This document shows, one piece after another, positions 11,962-22,713 of a DNA stretch of 64,000 nucleotides; position 1 is the stretch's first letter, and every line of letters begins with the position of its first letter. The notes below the pieces were generated by a model, which was not told where the DNA came from, ran no database searches, and worked only from the letters and a program-made list of their open reading frames with translations. The stretch is from NCBI GenBank assembly GCA_949752745.1, contig OX457031.1, positions 19,030,199-19,094,198 on the forward strand, given 5' to 3'. This DNA is from Protula sp. h YS-2021 (Eukaryota > Annelida > Polychaeta > Sabellida > Serpulidae). Both the position numbers and the translations under genes were made by a program.

Positions 11962-14900
11962 TATATATATATGTTATGTTGCCGTTTTGCAAAACCAAAT
12001 AAAATAGCGCTTCCAGTGTAAGAATTAGTTATAAGCATGTATATTGTATTCCACAAATGCAACACTTTACATTGCTATAAAAATACTGAAGGTGTATTAT
12101 GTAAGCTAGAACTAAGGTTTTTTGTACAATGGGGAAGTGAATCAGCGACTTCTTACCTAACACCAATCATAGATTGTATTGATGTAACCAGACCAGCCAC
12201 AAAGACGTTAGTGTTGATGACCTCCGCTAAGACAAGACTGTCAGTGGTGCACATAGCCGGTAGTAATACAAATGGAATTGCGATCATGCCTCCAAAGGCC
12301 ATGAGAAAATGCTGTAAACGCCATATTTAATCTTAATTTGTATATGTCTACATAGTTAAACAAATCTATATATATTTAGATTTACTTAATTAAGCAGCAT
12401 GAACAAACCATTGCGGTTCATATTATGGCATTTTGATCACTGACTTGAAAAGAATGCTAACATTTTACGGAATGTCGTAACAAGGAATAGCTTAAACTCT
12501 GTGCGGTAGAAAGAGTTTATCTCTAAAATGTGTTTAAGACGTATGGGAAGGAGGAACAAGTTGTTTTAAAATTGAGGAGAGGAGGAACAGTTTATTTTAT
12601 AAGAAAACCAAGTATCTCTGGGCGGAATAGTTTATATTCTAAAAATTTCCTTTTCCCGTTTCAATTGTTGTTTATTTCTTAAAACGCCCTTTTGCGAGTA
12701 AAGATGCAGTTCGGCTCTCTACTTCCCCTAATTTGAGTAATTATTCGGACCGATTCCAATAACTGTAACTTTCATCATTTGGCCCAGATAGTTGTAATTG
12801 ACAAACAGGCACATTATGTTATTTATCAATTGGACCTAAGACGAAACTTAGTCAGGGGTGCCAAAAACCCCACAGCTGAAGTCCCAAAAATATGCATGGA
12901 GTGCGTAATGGTGAGCCATCAAAAACACCTCGGACGATTGGGCCATCCCTCGCCCATTTTGTTGAACCATAATAGCAGATGGGGAATGTAACTCGTAAAC
13001 AACCATGTGACAATTTTTTCCTTTAAAACAGATGAACACATGTGTGCTTTTATAACCATGGTATCATTGCCTGAGAAGTGAAAGGAAATTGTTGAGAAGT
13101 TGGCCTCAACAGAAATGTAATGTGGCTACGCGGGATACTTTAACGTAGTCATGAGCTGTAAAATAAAGGCAAAAGTTCCGATAAAACTTCGATTGGCTAA
13201 GTCGAAGAAAATGTTTTCTTTCCCTGAGTTGAATTTTGACAAGATACTTTGACTGCCTTGCCCTAGGAAGAAGTTGTCTGTCTTGTTGTTGCAACAAAGA
13301 TATCCGTGAATAAAGGGCCCAGATTCTGCTTGATTTATTTAAGGAAATCTTAATGGAGCTCTCAACACCCTGAATACCCTGAAACAAAACACTAAAGAAT
13401 GCATTGTGAGCGTTAGCCACCTGTTTGACTTGATGACTGGCTTTGAATAAGAAGGTGAGCTTAATGTAATTTGATGTAATTTGCTGTTGCTTTGGGATAT
13501 TTTAATAACCACAGGGAGAGAGGAAATCATTAGTCTTAGGTTTGGAAACGGCGATTATCTGTGGAAAACGCTTAAATATTTACGCAGGGTTCGTACAGGG
13601 TAGGGGTACTGAGGTGTGAAACCTTGAGACTGGGTATGTAGGGAACATAGTTTGATCTTTTTGAAAGTACTTCTCCCTTTGGTTGAATGTGGGTTTTCCC
13701 ATGAATAAACAGCGGCTTTTTAAAATTGCCTAATCCCACAAACCTTTATCTTTGAACACATCTTGCTATGAATTTCTCCTCCCTCTGTCCAAATACTAGG
13801 ACAAGTGGGAGGGTCGTCTTTAAGGTGGACGTTCGGGGATTGCTATCTTCTCAAAAAGGGATTTTTTGGCTAAGAAGAGAGAGGATTTGCTCTAAGAAAA
13901 TTACAATGCCCTCATGCTGGATGGCCTATGAGGGAATCTTTTATAGCGCTTGGTTGAACCAGTTGTGCTTTAGAATATCGATAGCCTATGCCTTGTGATC
14001 CAGACAGGGAGATATCTATTGATGAAGTTTATGGGTCAGGGGTTAGCGAACAGATCAGAGGTCCATGGTGCTTCAGACACTATCCGCTGAGAGAACCCCA
14101 GTGGAACTGCTACCCCGTGTCACAACTCTCAAAAATTAGACTGCTATGACTTTAATGCTCTTCTTTATATGGTTTTCAGAAAGCTGAATAATTTGATCTC
14201 TAGATAAGTAGAAGATATTTATGGTCAAGGATGTGAACTTGACTGGCTTCCATAATTTCTGGACGTAAGCTATATCTAATTTGCCCTCTACGACCAAAAC
14301 TACGGTTGGGCTCTGGCACATTTATTCGGTTAGAATTTAAATCTTTTGGCCTTCCCACTGCTAAAGCTTGCCTTGGAAGCAGAACCCCAGACTATTTTGG
14401 ATCCTCTTTCAGTAAGGTGACCCTGACTCGCCCACGATTTTAAATTTGGAACGGAATCGGGGTGCATAGAAACTGCCGGGTGAGTACCGCCTCCTTTTTT
14501 CTTCCTGCAGAGAAGCTTGATCAACGGGAAGTTTTTCTAATGATGTACCTCATTAGTTCTTGAATTCGTTCTGACTTTCTCTTGTGGTGTAGACAGAATG
14601 CGGTTCAATTTGATTCTTAGGCTTTTATTCAGACTATTTCATACTGACCAGTAGCTCTAACCGCATTGCCTAAAGTTCCAGTTGGAGGGTTTGAATCTTT
14701 TATTCTTTTATTCTAGTCTTTGGAATCAGCTGTCCTGGTGCTGTCAGCACCTATGCATGAGACTGGCCCACTCTTTCAGTACTTCATTGCATTGGTAAAA
14801 ATGTGAGCGGCAGTTGAAAGTTCCATTGGGAGTGAAAGAAACCAGTATCACTTCTCTCTTAATTGAATTCACAAGAGTGTGTGACTGGGAACCTATGCGA

Positions 14901-17715
14901 CTAGAGGTTGTGTTTAAGTGTAGGTAGGCGTCTGAAAAGTCTATTGAAGTTCCCCACATCTCCTCTTGGACAAGTACTTTTGTGACTTGGACTGTCTCCA
15001 TTTAAAAGTTGTTGGTTTGGAGGATTACGCTTACTTACGAAAGAGTTTGAAATCTCAACGTCCTGTCTTTTGGAGAACTAAGGAGAACTTGCTGAAATTA
15101 TCCTGCTGGGATTCTGGCATTTTCCAGTGGTAGGAGGTGACTAGGAATTTGAGTGCACAATGCAAGCAAATAGATAGACTTTTTCTTTGCTTGTCTTTCT
15201 TTATTGTGAGAGGAGTTCTCTTTTTTCAACTATCAAACGACTTGAGGGTGTGCTCCCATCTCTTCCCATGTCTTGTAAAATGGACCAAAGCTCTCTTTTA
15301 GCAACAGTTTCTTGATAAGATCTGAAGTGGCCTTCTATTTTCGGACAATGTATACTGCTGGCGGGCCTAGTAGTTCGGGGCTGCATGTTGTGCTACCGCT
15401 GCCTCTTTGGGGGGCACTATCTAAGTTGTGAACAAGACCTCTTCCAAGGTGCAAAGACTTGTACTTCCTTCCTACTGTTTTGTCTGTTTCGGAAGCAAAA
15501 GGGTGGTGCCAGATCGTGGCGGATGAGAGCCCAGATTTGCTCATGATGTCTAAATTCCTAAGCAGATGTCAAGCAGATGGGAATCAAAGTCTGGATCGGA
15601 CTTTGAGTTTGAGGCTTTTACGATCGATGAGTAGTACAAGTCATCCCCGTTATATTCCGATTCTGCTTACAGTTCTACCCTGAAGGAGTATGTATTGGTT
15701 TAATCTTGTTCTTGGGTGCCATGCGCAGGAAGGAACTGGCATGTAACGGAGGGGCTTTCAGTTGTTCTTTCGAGTAATGCATAGATACTTGATCTGAGGC
15801 AGTCTCTCTATTCCTTCGTCACTACATTGGGATTGGGATAGGATCGATGACAGAGGCGGGGACTGAAATGTCTTAGATTGCATTAAAAAACGTGCTAGTT
15901 CCACCAGAGTGACAGGCTGAGAAAAAACTTGCAAAAAACTTTATACCCTACTACGTATGTCGAAATGTTATAACTGCGAACAATTTACACATTCAATCAC
16001 AAACCGAAGAAAGTACCATTACCTGAAAGCCCAGCACTATGCACATATACCATGGTGGAGTATCATATATGGAATATATCAAGTCTAATGTTGTCTCTTC
16101 TATAACTACACCGCTCTCCACATCCTCCAAACGCCCATTTCCTGTACTACTTCCTATCAGGATCTAAAAGATTTCACAGCGTTCGTGTTTGACATAAATG
16201 GTTATTTTTTATAGAACTATCTTTCACTTTTGCAAAAGAAATTAAACATTTTCAAATGTAAGTTAAACGTTTTGTGTCTTACAAGTGGTACATTGACCAA
16301 GAATATGCGGCCTGTTAACAGTAATAATGGTTTCAAATAACATTAAGGAAAGTAGATTAAGGTTGCAAGCCTAGAAAATCTTAATTCAGTTACCTTTACA
16401 TTTACATTTTTATGATGCTAAAACTGAATAAAAATATTGAGACTGAATTTGAAACATTTATTCCTTACGATCAACGAAAAATGTATGCATACAATGCTGT
16501 TTAGAATAATGTTACTACCTCAATCTGTTCTTTTGCAGCTACTCCTTAAACTCTATTTCGTTTGTTTTGAGAGGATGAGAGAAAAACAGAGAGACAGAGA
16601 GAGAGAGAGAGAGAGACTCCGATAGATAGAGAGAGAAAGAGAGACAGAAAAAAAGACAGAGAACATGAAAAGAGTTTGAGATCATTCATGTTATAGATTT
16701 TTTATTAAGACAACGGACACTGTTTCTAGAAATAAGTAAACTCGCAAACTTGGCGTCTCTTACAGACACGCCTCACTACATGCGTGTGAAAGACTGAAAA
16801 GTATTAATCACTGATGCATACTCATGAACTGCAAGCACTTATGAATGCGAAGTACTCAGAATTGATTGGAAGGTTTGTCACAACAACAAGGTAATTAGTG
16901 AGGCGTAAGCAGGATCAATCTAATTTTGTATTTCTGTGGCAAAGACATCTCCACTCACCTGATTTTTTTTCTTATTTTCCAGCTCTTCTTCCTTCTTGAC
17001 AAATTGAATGTTGAATTAAATTTTTGAGAACAACATAATATTAATCTGTAACCGCAAGCCAAGTCTTGTCCTATTTATCGGTTTGCTATAATCTCGAAAA
17101 AGTGACTGATGTCTTAACGAAATACAGTTATTTTAACTAACATCTATCCGTGCACAAGACTGTGTTCAAAGTGATTGTTTTGTTTTGTGAGGCGCAATGC
17201 CAAGTCCACTTAAGCATGTTGTCCAACTGTAAAACTAAAGTAGCTGCACAACTACAAAACGTTTTAAACCGTTATAATAGACATTGCTCGTATGCTTTAT
17301 ATAGTCACCATCGATACAACGGTAAAGGTGTAGTTTAGGGAACGCAAATTATTGTATCCAAAAAGGCTTTTTATATATTTTTACACCAGCAGTATAAATA
17401 ATATAATAACACTATTATAATGCGGCTACAAAAATAGGCTACAAAATAAAATTTACATATAATTTTATTGAGCGATATTATGTGATAATACTATGAATAA
17501 TATGTTATGCATTAGATTTTATAATTTCACCAACATTATAAAAAACTGTTGCTGAATACAGTTATGAAAACTTGGCATTTATTAATGCTATCTGTGCGTT
17601 AGTAAAAATGGTTTATAGCAAAACTTAGATATTGTCTAAACTACATCTTCACTTATACAACTATGATGTAAATGGAAGGAGTACTTACTTCAAATGTGGC
17701 ACCTTCGTTATCCAT
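4728..17715 (-). CDS. SLC23A: SLC23 family nucleobase/ascorbate transporter, complete gene span (14 coding exons)
   Basis: Membrane transporter of the SLC23 / NAT family, which carries ascorbate or nucleobases, usually with sodium, across the plasma membrane. Coding exons (5' to 3'): 17715-17689, 16163-16023, 12311-12157, 10760-10675, 10453-10326, 9933-9788, 9322-9202, 9052-8896, 8754-8605, 7438-7335, 7157-7028, 6680-6537, 6266-6171, 4921-4728. Every junction is GT-AG and every phase matches, giving 1779 nt and 592 residues, close to the roughly 600 of animal SLC23 proteins. Landmarks are Gln56-His57 in TM1 ([11 protein letters not shown]), a Cys-rich extracellular loop in exon 7, [12 protein letters not shown] in exon 9, the NAT signature [10 protein letters not shown] at residues 396-405, [13 protein letters not shown] in exon 12, and DNTVPG followed by YDLPLVMAF near the C-terminus. 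The signature begins with Gln, as in nucleobase carriers, rather than the Pro of vertebrate ascorbate carriers, so the substrate is open. Family certain; subtype not. Confidence 0.95.
6171..6266 (-). CDS. SLC23A: SLC23 exon 13
   Basis: Encodes [20 protein letters not shown] and [10 protein letters not shown], the last transmembrane helix and the conserved DNT-PG. Donor GTACGT. Confidence 0.93.
6537..6680 (-). CDS. SLC23A: SLC23 exon 12
   Basis: Encodes [19 protein letters not shown] and [12 protein letters not shown], strongly conserved in SLC23A1/2. Donor GTGCAA is a weak but valid GT site. Confidence 0.95.
7028..7157 (-). CDS. SLC23A: SLC23 exon 11
   Basis: Encodes [15 protein letters not shown] and [18 protein letters not shown], the helix pair after the NAT signature. 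Acceptor TTTTAG, donor GTAAGA. Confidence 0.95.
7335..7438 (-). CDS. SLC23A: SLC23 exon 10 with NAT signature
   Basis: Encodes [20 protein letters not shown] then [14 protein letters not shown]. The NAT signature [QEP]-N-x-G-x4-T-[RKG] is intact, with Gln first. Acceptor ACATTTTAG, donor GTTAGG. Confidence 0.95.
7778..8113. repeat. Two-copy direct duplication in SLC23 intron 9
   Basis: About 7778-7955 and 7962-8113 are diverged copies of one block: both start atttataacaaccctgtag, contain cataggcacagattt, and end in 'ttacaaataaag..ctgttattgttcta' and 'cttgtatata'. No coding potential. Confidence 0.75.
8605..8754 (-). CDS. SLC23A: SLC23 exon 9
   Basis: Encodes [19 protein letters not shown] and [18 protein letters not shown] followed by [12 protein letters not shown], a hallmark block of animal SLC23 carriers. 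The start was set at the acceptor TATTGCAG because it keeps phase with exon 8 and gives PYPG-QWG. Confidence 0.95.
8896..9052 (-). CDS. SLC23A: SLC23 exon 8
   Basis: Encodes a hydrophobic helix ([17 protein letters not shown]), an acidic loop and WFRFPYPG. Donor GTAGTT. Confidence 0.92.
9202..9322 (-). CDS. SLC23A: SLC23 exon 7
   Basis: Encodes [19 protein letters not shown] followed by a Cys-rich loop ([14 protein letters not shown]) and YPIFKLFP. The block FSQYL-N is typical of the family. Confidence 0.93.
9788..9933 (-). CDS. SLC23A: SLC23 exon 6
   Basis: Encodes [20 protein letters not shown] and [10 protein letters not shown], matching the G-x-LL-F-GPL-IAPT-LIGL helix of SLC23. Donor GTAAGA. 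Confidence 0.94.
10326..10453 (-). CDS. SLC23A: SLC23 exon 5
   Basis: Encodes a hydrophilic extracellular loop ([19 protein letters not shown]) and then [20 protein letters not shown], the conserved W..R.REVQGAI segment. Confidence 0.93.
10675..10760 (-). CDS. SLC23A: SLC23 exon 4
   Basis: Encodes [20 protein letters not shown] then [20 protein letters not shown] is a family block. Confidence 0.94.
11935..11973. repeat. (TA)n microsatellite
   Basis: Runs of TA broken by one 'aaa', in SLC23 intron 3. Confidence 0.95.
12157..12311 (-). CDS. SLC23A: SLC23 exon 3
   Basis: Encodes [20 protein letters not shown] and a helix ending [10 protein letters not shown]. The opening His completes the QH motif of TM1 with the Gln that ends exon 2. 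Donor GTAAGA. Confidence 0.94.
12990..15900 (-). mobile_element. DIRS-like retroelement relic in SLC23 intron 2 (ends approximate)
   Basis: About 2.9 kb of sequence with degraded minus-strand coding character. Near 15110-15060 a frame reads [14 protein letters not shown], and another near 15045-14990 gives ILQTNNF, a stop and [13 protein letters not shown] frame at 15001-14744 continues [15 protein letters not shown]. These resemble the reverse-transcriptase order 'SxLFLVxKKTG ... LNxF ... F-ME ... SIDLxDAYxHI' of DIRS/Ngaro-type elements. Further down, LSTPQEKV (near 14600) resembles the 'PT..K...' segment after the catalytic site. Stops and frame changes are frequent. I could not find the ends, the YLDD-type motif or the tyrosine recombinase. 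Confidence 0.5.
14744..15110 (-). pseudogene. Reverse-transcriptase fragment (DIRS-like)
   Basis: Core of the relic: KTG motif, LNxF-like motif with a stop, METVQ, then [11 protein letters not shown], where the Asp would be the first catalytic residue of the palm. It is split over at least two frames. Confidence 0.55.
16023..16163 (-). CDS. SLC23A: SLC23 exon 2
   Basis: Encodes an acidic N-terminal cytoplasmic segment and then [20 protein letters not shown], the conserved Y-I-D-PPW-xCI-LGFQ entry into TM1. Acceptor TCTTTTAG, donor GTAATG. Confidence 0.95.
16585..16675. repeat. (GA)n-rich microsatellite
   Basis: Interrupted GA/GACA/GATA simple repeat in SLC23 intron 1. Confidence 0.9.
17689..17715 (-). 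CDS. SLC23A: SLC23 exon 1 (start codon)
   Basis: ATG opens MDNEGATFE and ends at donor GTAAGT in phase 0 with exon 2. A very short first coding exon is plausible because the family has a variable N-terminus. Upstream non-coding exons cannot be excluded. Confidence 0.7.
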
Positions 17716-20700
17716 TGGTTGTTTTTCTTATTGTTTTCTTATTTATCTGGTTTGTTTTTCTAATCCTTTATAACAAAACATGCATTGATACATAGTCTAA
17801 TGCCCTAAAAAAGATATCATCGGTTACACTATTTTAAAATATATTATTTGATTATTTTTAATTATGTATATTTGAATGCATTTGAAGCAAAACACATTTG
17901 GATGAGTAAAAACAATAATAAAGGTTAACAGAACCATTTAGCTGAAATGCTGAGATTAATTAATGCTATTAGACGTGCGCGTTTTATCCACAATTACTCT
18001 TAGACACTGAATAGAATTCCTAGAACTGGTTACACCTTTATTGGCCCAAAAACAAATCAGACAGGAGGGGAGTTGGACCCAATTTTGTTTTAGTAAATGG
18101 TCCGCTGGCTATTTTAATGAACATCATATCGATGCAAATAGGTGCAGTTCTATTACTGACCGGCGGCGCCTGCGACACCACGTCCAGTGCGCATAATAGG
18201 TACCTTTTTGCTCCGACGAAAACAAGATTTTCAGGAAAAATTTTCCAGCATACATGGCAGATATCAAAGATTGTTCCAATGGAATCACCCTATATGCTAA
18301 CAGTAAAACTTGGAAAAGACAACAAATAAATGCAGAATCTATGTCTATAGTGTGAAAAAGTGATACTTCATGAAGTAAACTGCAACTATACGTGTGACTT
18401 TGGAATCACGAAATTCTGTAACAGTTAAGCACTTTGAAAATGAGGTAGAAAATCTGCATTTGAGCGCTACTATAGTGTCAGTAGCCTTTGATTCCTCTAG
18501 TTTATTGCCAGGCAATAAATCAAGAATTCAATTTTAATAATCTAACAACCAAAAATTAGAATGTGACAAACAGAAATCTAATAATCAAAACCTTGGAGAA
18601 GAGGATATAATTAAATCAGAAATTAATTCCTTCACAGGCAAACCGAGAATCTATCTGCACAATCAAAAACGAGGGGTAAGCAGAATCTATATTCACCAAG
18701 TGCACGTCAGACCGACAATACTTCCTTATCCGCCAGTGTGCAGCAACCGGCATAGCAAATGGTCCAGCAAGCGCCAAATTGTTTCGGAGCATGCCTTGAC
18801 ACAACCGCGATTCCTGCGTCCAACACTATAAAGACGCAAGTTCCCAGACTCCAAACAAAATTTGAAAAAGGTAAGTTACACGCACTGTGCTCAATATGCC
18901 ACCTAATATTTGCTTACACGTAGCAGCGATACTGCAACAAGTGGTTCGACACAGCTCTGTCCGACGACACTGACACACAGCTGTATTACTAACGTATGGG
19001 GCAGCATTAAGTTGATGCATTAAACGCAGCTTTCCTTTAAATTTAAGTGATGCGAACTGTTAACAGCAAGTATCCCGTATTTTCTTCCTGTCTGTAAAAT
19101 GCTAAATTGTAGAGCTCGATTACAAAGTAGCATTAACATTTATTTCGCCTTTAAAATTTCAGGTTTGAAGAAGGATTGTATGTTGTTGAAGGCTTGGTCG
19201 CTGAATTCATTGTTGGAAGGAACATTTCTTCTAGAACAAGGCACTGCTAATAACTTTTCTAAGAGGCTGATCAATGAAAAGTACGCTTTGATTTTGCTAA
19301 ATGAATACTTGGTCGACCGTCAAAATAATACAGTATACTTCAAGAAATAACAAAATTCCAATCTTCATGACGAATACGTTAAAATAGGCAATAAAGCTAA
19401 AGGCCAAAAAGAAAACAAGAACCTTTAGTCGGTTCAGCTCAGCTGACACCATTAGCCATTTTGAGCATCCTCATCATTGTTATGATTTACAGTCCCTGAA
19501 TTTTCTGGCAATGATGGTAATTCTGAGGATCAAACAAATAAAAAAAACTGACAATTCTGCTTTCAGACATGAATTACGTAACGCTAAACCCAGGAACAAG
19601 GCATTGCTGTTAAATATATGCGAACTATGCGAAATATATGCATTGTCATATAACTTCGATCTGACACAAAGGCTCCAATTGAAATAAGATGACAATCAAT
19701 CATAGGAGGTTGATGGCTGATACATTAATCAATGATTAATAATCATATTAGATATTTATAACCGGATTGATGTTGAATTAAAGTTGACCAGAAAAGCATG
19801 TCTTAAACAGTGTTATCTTTTGAGCGATGTCATTCCAGTTTACAAGAAGTTGTAAGGGTTTTCTAAGGAATGTCAGGAAGGAAAAAGGATTAAAACGATG
19901 TTCAGTGATATCAATAGAAAGCAATTTTCATGGCATTAAAGAACCCTATACACAAACATCACAAGAGGTCACACTGGTCAAGCTGTAGCCACAACTGTTT
20001 CAAATATGACGGCTCAAACTGTAGTCAAAAGATACTGTAAGAAATCGTTTGTCGGGATGGCGCTCCAAAAAAGATATAATCCGCCCAAGCTGCGAGGCTC
20101 AAACCCTCAGTCAAGAAGTATACAAGACTTCTATTTGGTGTTCAAGGTTTATTTACCTCTGCGTGGAATTGTAAGCGAAACCTAATCACATTGTGACTGA
20201 ATGCAACAGCGTTCAGACAAGACAATCATGAAGTATATTCGTTTCCTCTCTAGCATTCAACATGGCAACTGAGATGAATGATTACACTCTATACTGCCTT
20301 CGGTTTGGTTGTCATTGCAAAAACTCTTTTGATTTGAGGTTTGTGATTCCTAAAAATATCCTGCATACCGTTAAGGACGATCTTACTACACTGGTTAGAA
20401 GCCTGGATGAAGCTTCTGCTATTGCTCGTAAAAATGTTCTGGAGCACCAGATACCTAAAAATACCTTGTGAACTACTATTCACTGTTAACAGTTTGCGAT
20501 AAAATACTGAATGTACAAATGAATGCCAAGCGTCTTAAAATATGTTAATCTCCAAGAAGGCCCTAAGCAATTTTCTGCGAATGACATCTTCCCGGCATTT
20601 GCTGGAATGACTGATGATGACTTTACGATGATAATTTAACTCCATTGATGGTCGTTCACTCCAGTGAGTTATCAGATATAAACACTTACTGTTAGCAATT

Positions 20701-22660
20701 CTTTACCGATAAAGCTTGGAAAAGGAGTCGTTAGATCTTTTTACAGTACATGCAAAACTATTGTGCTTTGACCATGTACCAGTTAGTAACTGATGTACAT
20801 ACCTGAAATAAGTAATAATAGGTATTTCTATGGCAATTGTTGCAAATAATGTGTGTTTGACTGTATGAAGAAATAAATTTGACAAATGAAAGTGACAGGA
20901 TTTGTTGTTTATATAATATCAGAACATTATCAAAATCAGTATAGTTATGTAGTTGGTTTTCATTTAAAATGCCAAATTCTTGGCAATATCTTGAGACAAA
21001 TACAAAGAAGTGGTTTCAATCACATGAGACGTTATGGAGTGGATTGCACCGTATTGGGAAGCCAACCACACTTCTTTACAGTTCGCGCATGCGTTCAAGA
21101 ACAAGCCAGGCAATGCATTGCCAAGCCGATTTCATAGAGAACTAGAACCTCACTTCGCTAGCGAAATGTTAAACACTTGACAAAAATTAAAACGCAAAAA
21201 TACTTCCTTCAATGGGTTATTTCTTGAATAATATATTGCAAACAACACAGCTTGAATACGTCTTATAAGCCGAGTGGTGTTTGGTTTCTGTTGACTTAAG
21301 GTTTTATTGACTGATCTAGCATACGCCGTGTTATCTATTTACGCAGTGAGAGCTTGCACAAAGCTCACTGAGCAACTGTGTGTGATGTGGGTTAAATGCT
21401 ACGCATTTACTTGCAAAAAATACACTCTTTTCACATGGCGTTTTAACAAAGAAAACGAAATCAAAGACGAAAATAAAAAGTGACATGCACATGTTCAGAT
21501 CAAGCTCTTCATAAGTCCCAAGTTTCATGGTCGTAGGGCCTATAGTGTCAGAGAAGAAGAAGACACAAAAAATCGGAAAAAGTGTCAAGAAGAAAAAAAA
21601 AGGACGAATTTTGCTCGCACAAATTCATATAACCCTTGCAAGCCAAAGGCTTGTCAAGTGTTAAATAATTTGTACATCAATACCATTAATGCAGAAGATC
21701 CTCATTTTGCTTCGCTTTCTTTTAAAATTGAACCACGATAATAAAAGTTACCATTTGCTGCATAATGTTATTTTACACAGCATAGATGCCAAATCTTTTG
21801 AATGTAACAAATAATATGCTGCAAGCAACAACTACAAAGTAACTGACAGTGGCATTATTTTTATTTGTCTAATAAAAATTCATCTTTAATTGGCGTTGCC
21901 ACATTGAGTATCAAGACTACGTGAGCTTTTTTTATCTAAATTTATGATTTCTTCCTCTACGCTTAAAATTATCTGTCGGTTAGTTTTAAATGTATAATAC
22001 TGTTAGTTTTAACTTTGAATCAAATATTTCAGAAAGGTTCTGTGTTTATGGCCACATGGGGTATAGTTATGGCGTGGCTTCTCTCTTCTGTACTTGGTAG
22101 CAAAAACGGTTTAGTTTTAGTGTAAAATTCACTGTGAGAATCTTGTTCATATTCATGTTTTTGTGTCATCATAACTGAAGACATTTAACATGTGAACAAA
22201 ATTATGCACCACTGCACTTTGGTTAAGAGTTGTTTCAAATTTATGTGCATAAAATAACATTTCTTTTCATGCAAAGCAAACCGCTTAAATTGTCAGGGGG
22301 CGGGGGGGGGGGGGTGATTGATTACTTCTTGAAGCTTTTTTCAGCATTGCTTTCTTACAGAGAACTATGAAATAAATCAGTACCACGCGTTTTAAAGAGT
22401 CAGTTGTGGCACTGGCGATCATGTGTTCTAAATATTTTACTTAATATTTGTTACTAATTCAGGTTGCTTGAATATATCCAAAATATTGTATCGAAATAAC
22501 ACCAAGACCTGCAAGGCATCTATGTGTAAAAACACAGGTCTTAGTGTAATTTATATACAAAACTTTCAAGATCCGGTTTTGATAGGGGCAAGGGCTGGAG
22601 GGGATGTGTTCATCTTCAAAAATCACCAAAAGTAGCGCGTTCACCAATCAAACGTTTGAA
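17716..22660. other. Intergenic region, upstream of SLC23; no gene supported
   Basis: About 5 kb of AT-rich DNA. It should contain the SLC23 promoter, but no TATA box or other core element stands out. Small open frames (for example plus 19099-19350 and 20262-20471, minus 18826-19020) match nothing I recognise and lack convincing splice context. A pure G tract lies near 22299-22314. Confidence 0.5.
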
Positions 22661-22666
22661 ACCAGG

Positions 22667-22674
22667 AATTATTA

Positions 22675-22712
<38 letters not shown>
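22667..22712. repeat. (ATT)n microsatellite
   Basis: About 15 tandem ATT units. Confidence 0.95.
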
Positions 22713-22713
<1 letters not shown>

